Source: Ziziphus jujuba
Taxonomy: Eukaryota; Streptophyta; Magnoliopsida; Rosales; Rhamnaceae
Length of the DNA stretch: 64,000 nucleotides
Assembly: GCF_031755915.1 (NCBI RefSeq)
Contig: NC_083388.1
Coordinates: 27,807,001 to 27,871,000, forward strand
Direction: 5' to 3'
Shown in pieces: positions 54,391 to 63,969 of this stretch (within the stretch, counting starts at the first letter, position 1; each line of letters begins with the position of its first letter). Below the pieces are notes generated by a model. That model had not been told where the DNA came from. It worked only from the letters and a program-made list of their open reading frames with translations, and ran no database searches. A program made the translations under genes and the position numbers.

Positions 54391-55182
54391 ATAAATTGTA
54401 TTTCCTTACCGACGATGTGGAAACATTTCTATGCGTCGCCGATTACTGATAACCTATGAAAAAAAACACTAGTTTATGTTGTTTAAATATTTTCATTGGT
54501 GATTTGATGCTGAAAGAAAATCAGATTGATTAAATAGAAATATCACACACACAAAAAAAAAAATTATTTGCTAACAAGCGATGCATAAGTAGTTTTATGC
54601 GTTGCCTCTTACCATGATTTAAAAAAAAAATGTTAATTTAATAAGTTGCTTAAATATTTCCACAGAATATTTGATTTTGTAAAGAAAATCAGATTAAGTT
54701 AAAAAAAAAAACACAAAAAAAGAAATTGTATTAGCTAATAGGCGACAGGGAAACATTTTTATGCGTCGCCTATTACTGATAATGAAAAAAAAAAACAATA
54801 GTATATGTTGTTTAAATATTTTCACTGATGATTTGATGTTGAAAGAAAATCAGATTGATTAAAGAGAAAGATTACACACAAAAAAAAAAAATTATTTGCT
54901 AACAAGCGACGCATAAGTAGTTTTATGCGTCGCCTCTTACCATGATCTAAAAAAAAAATGTTAATTTAATAAGTTGCTTAAATATTTGCACAGGATATTT
55001 GATGTTGTAAAGAAAATCAGATTGAATTAAAAAAAACAAAAATAAATTGTATTTCCTTATAGACGATGTGGAAACATTTCTATGCGTCGCCGATTACTGA
55101 TAACCTATGAAAAAAAAAACACTAGTTTATGTTGTTTAATTATTTTCATTGGTGATTTGATGCTGAAAGAAAATCAGATTGA

Positions 55183-55532
55183 TTAAATAGAAATATCACA
55201 CACATAAAAAAAAAAAATTATTTGCTAACAAGCGACGCATAAGTAGTTTTTTGCGTCGCCTCTTACCATGATATAAAAAAACAAATGTTAATTTAATAAG
55301 TTGCTTAAATATTTTCACAGGATATTTGATGTTGTAAAGAAAATCAGATTGATTAAACAGAAATATCACACACAAAAAAATATATATATATATATATATT
55401 TATTTGCTAACAAGCGACGCATAAGTAGTTTTATGCGTCGCCTTTTACCATGATTTAAAAAAAAATGTTAGTTTAATAAGTTACTTAAATATCTCCACAG
55501 GATATTTGATGTTGTAAAGAAAATCAGATTAA
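55183..55532 (+). repeat. A-A junction: two A monomers in a row, B missing
   Basis: An A monomer (55,183-55,352, ending CAGATTGA) is followed directly by another A head, TTAAACAGAAATATCAC, instead of a B. The strict ABAB register is broken here. This sits at the border of the diverged subarray VI. Confidence 0.8.
55381..55398 (+). repeat. (TA)9 microsatellite inside monomer A
   Basis: Nine TA units replace part of the usual A-tract between CACACAAAAAAA and TTTATTTGCTAAC. It lies in the second A of the A-A junction. Confidence 0.95.
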
Positions 55533-56392
55533 GTTCAAAAAAAAAAAACACAAAAAAAGATATTATATTTGCTAACAGGCGACATGGAAACATTTTCATG
55601 CATCGCCTATTACTGATAATTGAAAAAAAAAAAACACTAGCTTATGTTGTTTAAATATTTTCACTGATCATTGGATGCTGAATGAAAATCATATCGATTA
55701 AAGAAAAAGATTACACACAAAAAAAAATAAAAATTATTTGCTAACAAGCGACGCATAAGTAGTTTTATGCGTCGCCTCTTACCATGATTTAAAAAACAAA
55801 TGTTAATTTAATAAGTTGCTAAGATATTTCCACAGAATATTTGATGTTGTAAAGAAAATCAGATGAAGTTAAAAAAAAAAAAAACACAAAAAAAGAAACT
55901 ATATTTGCTAACAGGAGACATGGAAACATTTTTATGCATCGCTTATTACTAATAATTAAAAAAAAAAACACTAGTTTATGTTGTTTAAATATTTTCACTC
56001 ATGATTTGATGCTAAAAGAAAAGTAGATCGATTAAACAGAAATATCACACACAAAAAAAAAAAAAAATTATTTGCTAACAAGCGACGCATAAGTAGTTTT
56101 ATGCGTCGCCTCTTACCATGATCTAAAAAAAAAGAATGTTAATTTAATAAGTTGCTTAAATATTTTAACGGGATATTTGATGTTGTAAAGAAAATCAGAT
56201 TGAGTTAAAAAAAACAAAAATAAATTATATTTCGTAACAGATGATGTGGAAACATTTCTATGCATCGCCTAATACTGATAACTAAAACAAAAAAAAAAAC
56301 ACTACTTTATGTTGTTTAAATATTTTCACTGGTGATTTGATGCTAAAAGAAAATCAGATTGATTAAACAAAAATATCACACACAAAAAAAAA

Positions 56393-56402
56393 TATATATA
56401 TA
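56393..56402 (+). repeat. (TA)5 microsatellite inside monomer A
   Basis: This is the same position in the A monomer as the (TA)9 tract, between CACACAAAAAAAAA and TTTATTTGC. Confidence 0.92.
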
Positions 56403-57690
56403 TTTATTTGCTAACAAGCGACGCATAAGTAGTTTTATGCGTCGCCTCTTACCATGATTTAAAAAAAAATGTTAATTTAATAAGTTACTTAAATATTTCC
56501 ACAGGATATTTCATGTTGTAAAGAAAATCATATTAAATGCAAAAAAAAAAAAAACACAAAAAAAGATATTATATTTGCTAACAACCAACACGGAAACATT
56601 TTTATGCAGCGCCTAATACTGATAATTATAAAAAAAAAACTAGTTTATATTGATTAAATGTTTTCACTGATGATTTGGTGCTGAAAGAAAATCAGATTGA
56701 TTAAAGAGAAAGATTACACACACAAAAAAAAAAAAATTATTTGCTAACAAGCGACGCATAAGTAGTTTTATGCGTTGCCTCTTACCATGATTTTAAAAAA
56801 AATGTTAATTTAATAAGTTGCTTAAATATTTCCACAGAATATTTGATGTTGTAAAGAAAATCAGATTAAGTTAAAAAAAAAAAAACACAAAAAAAGAAAT
56901 TGTATTTGCTAATGGGCGATACGGAAACATTTTTATGCATCGCCTATTACTGATAATGAAAAAAAAAACACTAGTTTATGTTGCTTAAATTTTTTCACTG
57001 ATCATTTGATGCTGAAAGAAAATCAGATTGATGAAAGAGAAAGATTACACACAACAAAAAAGAAAAATTTATTTGCTAACAAGCGACGCATAAGTAGTTT
57101 TATGCGTCGCTTCTTACCATGATTTAAAAAACAAATGTTAACTTAATAACTTGCTTAAATATTTCCACAGAATATTTGATGTTGTAAAGAAAATCAGATT
57201 AAGTTAAAAAAAAAACACAAAAAAAGAAATTGTATTTGCTAATAGGCGACACGGAAAAATTTTTATGCGTCGCCTATTACTGATAATGAAAAAAAAAACA
57301 CTAGTTTATGTTGTTTAAATATTTTCACTGATGATTTGATGCTGAAAGAAAATCAGATTGATTAAAGAGAATGATTACACACACAAAAAAGAAAAATTTA
57401 TTTGCTAACAAGCGAAGCATAAGTAGTTTTATGCGTTGCCTCTTACCATGATCTAAAAAAAAAAATGTTAATTTAATAAGTTGCTTAAATATTTGCGCAG
57501 GATATTTGATGTTGTAAAGAAAATCAGATTGAATTAAGAAAAAACAAAAATAAATTGTATTTCCTAACAGACGATGTGGAAACATTTTTATGCGTCGCCT
57601 ATTACTGATAACCTAAAAAAAAGAAAACACTAGTCTATGTTGTTTAAATATTTTTATTGGTGATTTGATGCTAAAAGAAAATCAGATTGA

Positions 57691-57736
57691 TTAAACAGAA
57701 ATATCACACACAAAAAAAAAAATTATTTGCTAACAA
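57691..57736 (+). repeat. Truncated monomer-A head
   Basis: An A monomer starts, reaches TTATTTGCTAACAA, then restarts as AAGATTACTCACAT and continues as a full A. The duplicated head adds about 46 bp to the unit. Confidence 0.82.
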
Positions 57737-58500
57737 AAGATTACTCACATAAAAAAAAAAAAATTATTTGCGAACAAGCGACGCATAAGTAGTTTTATGC
57801 GTCGCCTCTTACCATGATTTAAAAAACAAGTGTTAATTTAATAAGTTGCTTAGATATTTCCACAGAATATTTGATGCTGTAAAGAAAATCAGATGAAGTT
57901 AAAAAAAAAAACACAAAAAAAGAAACTATATTTGCTAACAGGCGACATGGAAACATTTTTATGCATCGCCTATTACTGATAATTAAAAAAAAAAACAGTA
58001 GTTTATGTTGTTTAAATATTTTCACTGATGATTTGATGCTAAAAGAAAATTAGATTGATTAAACAGAAATATCACACTCAAAAAAAAAAAATTATTTGCT
58101 AACAAGGGACGCATAAGTAGTTTTATGCGTCGCCTTTTACCATGATTTAAAAAAAAATGTTAGTTTAATAAGTTACTTAAATATCTCCACAGGATATTTG
58201 ATGTTGTAAAGAAAATCAGATTAAGTTCAAAAAAAAAAAAACACAAAAAAAGATATTATATTTGCTAACAGGCGACATGGAAACATTTTTATGCATCCCC
58301 TATTACTGATAATTAAAAAAAAAACACTAGCTTCTGTTGTTTAAATATTTTCACTGATCATTGGATGCTGAATGAAAATCATATCGATTAAAAAAAAAGA
58401 TTACACACAAAAAAAAATAAAAATTATTTGCTAACAAGCGACGCATAAGTTGTTTTATGCGTCGCCTCTTACCATGATTTAAAAAACAAATGTTAATTTA

Positions 58501-58621
58501 ATAAGTTGCTTAGATATTTCCACAGAATATTTGATGTTGTAAAGAAAATCAGATGAAGTTAATAAGTTGCTTAAATATTTTCACGGGATATTTGATGTTG
58601 TAAAGAAAATCAGATTGAGTT
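58501..58621 (+). repeat. 61-bp partial tandem duplication of the monomer-A tail
   Basis: ATAAGTTGCTTAGATATTTCC (written here in two parts: ATAAGTTGCTT, AGATATTTCC) to CAGATGAAGTTA is followed, 61 bp later, by a second tail ATAAGTTGCTTAAATATTTT to CAGATTGAGTT. The second tail resembles a different A subtype, so the junction joined two unlike monomers. Confidence 0.8.
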
Positions 58622-59437
58622 AAAAAAAAAAACACTAAAAAAAAAACTATATTTGCTAACAGGCGACATGGAAACATTTTTATGCATCGCCTATTACTGA
58701 TAATTAAAAAAAAAAAACATTAGCTTATGTTGTTTAAATATTTTCACTAGTGATTTGATGCTGAAAGAAAATCATATTGATTAAAGGAAAAGATTACACA
58801 CAAAAAATAAATAAAAATTATTTGCTAACAAGCGACGCATAAGTAGTTTTATGCGTCGCCTCTTACAATGATTTAAAAAACAAATGTTAATTTAATAAGT
58901 TGCTTAAATATCTTCACAGAATATTTGATGTTGTAAAGAAAATCAGATCAAGTTAAAAAAAAATACAAAAAAAGAAACTATATTTGCTAACAGGCGACAT
59001 GGAAACATTTTTATGCATCGCCTATTACTGATAATTGAAAAAAAAAAACACTAGCTTATGTTGTTTAAATATTTTCACTGGTGATTTGATGCTAAAAGAA
59101 AATCAGATTGATTAAACAGAAATATCACACAAAAAAAAAAAAAATTATTTGCTAACAAGCGACGCATAAGTAGTTTTATGCGTTGCCTCTTACCATAATT
59201 TAAAAAAAAAATGTTAATTTAATAAGTTGCTTAAATATTTCCACATAATATTTGATGTTGTAAAGAAAATTAGATTGAGTAAAAAAAAAAACACAAAAAA
59301 AGAAATTGTATTTGCTAATAGGCGACACGGAAACATTTTTATGCGTCGCCTATTACTGATAATGAAAAAAAAAACACCAGTTTATGTTGTTTAAATATTT
59401 TCACTGATGATTTGATCCTAAAAGAAAATCAGATGGA

Positions 59438-59487
59438 TTAAAGAGAAAGATTACACACAAAAAAAAGAAAAAATTATTTCCTAACAA
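59438..59487 (+). repeat. Truncated monomer-A head
   Basis: The same kind of restart after TTATTTCCTAACAA, followed by AAGATTACACACACACAC and a complete A monomer. Confidence 0.8.
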
Positions 59488-59842
59488 AAGATTACACACA
59501 CACACAAAAAAAAAAAACAATTATTTGCTAACAAGCGACGCATAAGTAGTTTTATGCGTCGCCTCTTACCATGATCTAAAAAAAAAATGTTAATTTAATA
59601 AGTTGCTTAAATATTTTCACAGGATATTTGATGTTGTAAAGAAAATCAGATTCAGTGAAAAAAAAACAAAAATAAATTATATTTCTGAACAGACGATGTG
59701 GAAACATTTCTATGCATCGCCTATTACTGATAACTAAAACAACAAAAAAAACACTAGTTTATGTTGTTTAAATATTTTCATTGGTGATTTGATGCTAAAA
59801 GAAAATCAGATTGATTAAACAGAAATATCACACACAAAAAAA

Positions 59843-59854
59843 TATATATATATA
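59843..59854 (+). repeat. (TA)6 microsatellite inside monomer A
   Basis: This is the same position within monomer A as the tracts at 55,381 and 56,393. The four copies probably share one origin spread by duplication. Confidence 0.92.
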
Positions 59855-60477
59855 TTTATTTGCTAACAAACGACGCATAAGTAGTTTTATGCGTTGCCTC
59901 TTACCATGATTTAAAAAACAAATGTTAGTTTAATAACTTGCTTAAATATTTCCACAGAATATTTGATGTTGTAAAGAAAATCAGATTAAGTTAAAAAAAA
60001 AACACAAAAAAAGAAATTGTATTTGCTAACAGGCGAGATGGAAACATTTTTATGCATCGCCTATTACTGATAATTAAAAAAAAAAAAACACTAGCTTATG
60101 TTGTTTAAATATTTTCACTGGTGATTTGATGCTGAAAGAAAATCAGATTGATTAAACAGAAATATCACACTCAAAAAAAAAAAAAATTATTTGCTAACAA
60201 GGGACGCATAAGTAGTTTTATGCGTTGCCTCTTACCATGATTTAAAAAAAAATGTTAATTTAATAAGTTGCTTAAATATTTCCACAGAATATTTGATGTT
60301 GTAAAGAAAATTAGATTAAGTAAAAAAAAAACACAAAAAAAGAAATTGTATTTGCTAATAGGCGACACGGAAACAGTTTTATGCGTCGCCTATTACTGAT
60401 AATGAAAAAAAAAACACTAGTTTATGTTGTTTAAATATTTTCACTGATGATTTGATTCTGAAAGAAAATCAGATGGA

Positions 60478-60526
60478 TTAAAGAGAAAGATTACACACAA
60501 AAAAAAAAAAATTTATTTGCTAACAA
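60478..60526 (+). repeat. Truncated monomer-A head
   Basis: Restart after TTATTTGCTAACAA, followed by ATGATTACACACACACAC and a complete A monomer. Confidence 0.8.
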
Positions 60527-60876
60527 ATGATTACACACACACACAAAACACAAATTATTTGCTAACAAGCGACGCATAAGTAGTTTTATGCGTCGCCTCT
60601 TTCCGTGATCTAAAAAAAAAATGTTAATTTAATAAGTTGCTTAAATATTTTCACAGGATATTTGATGTTGTAAAGAAAATCAGATTGAGTGAAAAAAAAA
60701 CAAAAATAAATTATATTTCCGAACAGACGATGTGGAAACATTTCTATGCATCGCCTATTACTGATAACTAAAACAAAAAAAAAAACACTAGTTTATGTTG
60801 TTTAAATATTTTCACTGGTGATTTGATGCTAAAAGAAAATCAGATTGATTAAACAGAAATATCACACACAAAAAAA

Positions 60877-60888
60877 TATATATATATA
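60877..60888 (+). repeat. (TA)6 microsatellite inside monomer A
   Basis: Same position as the other three, followed by GTTATTTGC rather than TTTATTTGC. It is absent upstream of 55 kb. Confidence 0.92.
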
Positions 60889-61257
60889 GTTATTTGCTAA
60901 CAAGCGACGCATAAGTAGTTTTATGCTTCGCCTTTTACCATGATTTAAAAAAAAATGTTAGTTTAATAAGTTACTTAAATATCTCCACAGGATATTTGAT
61001 GTTGTAAAGAAAATCAGATTAAGTTCAAAAAAAAAAAAAACACAAAAAAAGATATTATATTTGCTCACAAGCAACACGGAAACATTTTTATGCAGCGCCT
61101 ATTACTGATAATTATAAAACAAAAAAACTAGTTTAAATTGTTTAAATATTTTCACTGATGATTTGATGCTGAAAAAAAATCAAACGGATTAAAGAGAAAG
61201 ATTACACCAAAAAAAAAAAAAATTATTTGCTAGCAAGCGACGCATAAGTAGTTTTAT

Positions 61258-62613
61258 GCGTGGCCTCTTACCATGATTTAATAAAAAAATGTTAATTTAA
61301 TAAGTTACTTAAATATTTTCACAGGATATTTGATGTTGTAAAGAAAATCAGATTAAGTTTAAAAAAAAACACAAAAAAATAAATTATATTTGCTAACAGG
61401 CGACATGAAACATTTTTATGCATCGCCTATTATTGATAATTAAAAAAAAAAAACACTAGCTTATGTGGTTTAAATATTTTCACTGACCATTGGATGCTGA
61501 AAGAAAATCATATTGATTAAAGAAAAAGATTACACACAACAAAAAATAAAAATTATTTGCTAACAAGCGACGCATAAGTAGTTTTATGCGTCGCCTCTTA
61601 CCATGATTTAAAAAACAAATGTTAACTTAATAACTTGCTTAAATATTTCCACTGAATATTTGATGTTGTAAAGAAAATCAGATTAAGTTAAAAAAAAAAC
61701 ATAAAAAAAGAAATTGAATTTGCTAATAGGCGACACGGAAACATTTTTATGCGTCGCCTATTATTGATAATGAAAAAAAAAACACTAGTTTATGTTGTTT
61801 AAATTTTTTCACTGATGATTTGATGCTGAAAGAAAATCAGATTGATTAAATAGAAAGATTACACACAACAAAAAAAAAATTATTTGCTAACTAGCGACAC
61901 ATAAGTAGTTTTATGCGTCGCCTCTTACCATGATCTAAAAAAAAAAATGTTAATTTAATAAGTTGCTTAAATATTTGCGCAGGATATTTGATGTTGTAAA
62001 GAAAATCAGATTGAATTAAGAAAAAACAAAAAAAAATTGTATTTCCTAACAGACGATGTGGGAACATTTCTATGCGTCGCCTATTACTCATAACCTAAAA
62101 AAAAAAAAACACTAGTCTATGTTGTTTAAATATTTTCATTGGTGATTTGATGCTAAAAGAAAATCAGATTGATTAAACAGAAATATCACACACAAAAAAA
62201 AAAAAAATTATTTGCTAACAAAAGATTACTCACACAAAAAAAAAAAAATTATTTGCGAACAAGCGATGCATAAGTAGTTTTATGCGTCGCCTCTTACCAT
62301 GATTTAAAAAACAAATGTTAATTTAATAAGTTGCTTAAATATTTCCACAGAATATTTGATGTTGTAAAGAAAATTAGATTAAGTGAAAAAAAAAACACAA
62401 AAAATGAAATTATATTTGCTAACAGGCGACATGGAAACATTTTTATGCATCGCCTATTACTGATAATTAAAAAACAAAAACGCTAGCTTATGTTGTTTAA
62501 ATATTTTCACTGGTGATTTGATGCTGAAAGAAAATCATATTGATTAAAGAAAAAGATTACACACAAAAAAAAATAAAATTATTTGCTAACAAGCGATGCA
62601 TAAGTAGTTTTAT
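61258..62613 (+). repeat. 1,356-bp HOR, copy 1
   Basis: This runs from GCGTGGCCTC (61,258) to the next GCGTGGCCTC (62,614). Markers: TTATGTGGTTTAAAT (61,461), CTAGCGACACATAAG (near 61,890) and a truncated monomer head at 62,173-62,222. The length equals four dimers plus about 50 bp, the extra being the truncated head. Confidence 0.85.
62173..62222 (+). repeat. Truncated monomer-A head
   Basis: Restart after TTATTTGCTAACAA, followed by AAGATTACTCACAC. Part of the 1,356-bp HOR, where it recurs at 63,529-63,578. Confidence 0.82.
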
Positions 62614-63969
62614 GCGTGGCCTCTTACCATGATTTAATAAAAAAATGTTAATTTAATAAGTTACTTAAATATTTTCACAGGATATTTGATGTTGTAAAGA
62701 AAATCAGATTAAGTTTAAAAAAAAACACAAAAAAAGAAATTATATTTGCTAACAGGCGACATGAAACATTTTTATGCATCGCCTATTATTGATAATTAAA
62801 AAAAAAAAACACTAGCTTATGTGGTTTAAATATTTTCATTGACCATTGGATGCTGAAAGAAAATCATATTGATTAAAGAAAAAGATTACACACAACAAAA
62901 AATAAAAATTATTTGCTAACAAGCGACGCATAAGTAGTTTTATGCGTCGCCTCTTACCATGATTTAAAAAACAAATGTTAACTTAATAACTTGCTTAAAT
63001 ATTTCCACTGAATATTTGATGTTGTAAAGAAAATCAGATTAAGTTAAAAAAAAAACACAAAAAAAGAAATTGAATTTGCTAATAGGCGACACGGAAACAT
63101 TTTTATGCGTCGCCTATTATTGATAATGAAAAAAAAAACACTAGTTTATGTTGTTTAAATTTTTTCACTGATGATTTGATGCTGAAAGAAAATCAGATTG
63201 ATTAAATAGAAAGATTACACACAACAAAAAAAAAATTATTTGCTAACTAGCGACGCATAAGTAGTTTTATGCGTCGCCTCTTACCATGATCTAAAAAAAA
63301 AAATGTTAATTTAATAAGTTGCTTAAATATTTGCGCAGGATATTTGATGTTGTAAAGAAAATCAGATTGAATTAAGAAAAAACAAAAAAAAATTGTATTT
63401 CCTAACAGACGATGTGGGAACATTTCTATGCGTCGCCTATTACTCATAACCTAAAAAAAAAAAAACACTAGTCTATGTTGTTTAAATATTTTCATTGGTG
63501 ATTTGATGCTAAAAGAAAATCAGATTGATTAAACAGAAATATCACACACAAAAAAAAAAAAAATTATTTGCTAACAAAAGATTACTCACACAAAAAAAAA
63601 AAAATTATTTGCGAACAAGCGATGCATAAGTAGTTTTATGCGTCGCCTCTTACCATGATTTAAAAAACAAATGTTAATTTAATAAGTTGCTTAAATATTT
63701 CCACAGAATATTTGATGTTGTAAAGAAAATTAGATTAAGTGAAAAAAAAAACACAAAAAATGAAATTATATTTGCTAACAGGCGACATGGAAACATTTTT
63801 ATGCATCGCCTATTACTGATAATTAAAAAACAAAAACGCTAGCTTATGTTGTTTAAATATTTTCACTGGTGATTTGATGCTGAAAGAAAATCATATTGAT
63901 TAAAGAAAAAGATTACACACAAAAAAAAATAAAATTATTTGCTAACAAGCGATGCATAAGTAGTTTTAT
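62614..63969 (+). repeat. 1,356-bp HOR, copy 2
   Basis: This matches the preceding copy at an exact offset of 1,356 bp, including the truncated head at 63,529-63,578. One dyad difference: CTAGCGACGCATAA near 63,246 where copy 1 has CTAGCGACACATAA. A third copy begins at 63,970 and runs off the window. Confidence 0.85.
63529..63578 (+). repeat. Truncated monomer-A head
   Basis: The copy of the truncated head at 62,173, offset by 1,356 bp. The restart at TAACAAAAGATTACTC is the same. Confidence 0.82.

Larger units (their letters stand above)
49865..55182 (+). repeat. Subarray V: mosaic zone with 3,915-bp offset repeat
   Basis: About 16 dimers. TGAGAACC with GATTTGAGGCTG occurs at 49,881 and again at 53,796, offset 3,915 bp. 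B1 monomers, otherwise typical of subarray I, reappear near 50,490 and 52,750. The right end (about 54,390-55,130) carries the CTTACCGACG, GATTTTGTAAAG and ATTAGCTAATAGG markers of the sixteen-dimer HOR, so pieces of different HORs are joined here. Confidence 0.78.

Noticed and set aside
57325..57585. Open frame of 86 codons on the minus strand resembling the one at 51,884
   Set aside because: The resemblance is simply shared satellite sequence. It spans A and B monomers and has no independent support as a gene.
57819..58025. Open frame of 68 codons on the minus strand
   Set aside because: Same satellite origin; only short and rich in Phe from T-runs.
61891..62091. Open frame of 66 codons on the minus strand, repeated at 63,247-63,447
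   Set aside because: The second copy exists because the DNA is duplicated in the 1,356-bp HOR, so conservation of the frame is not evidence of selection on a protein.
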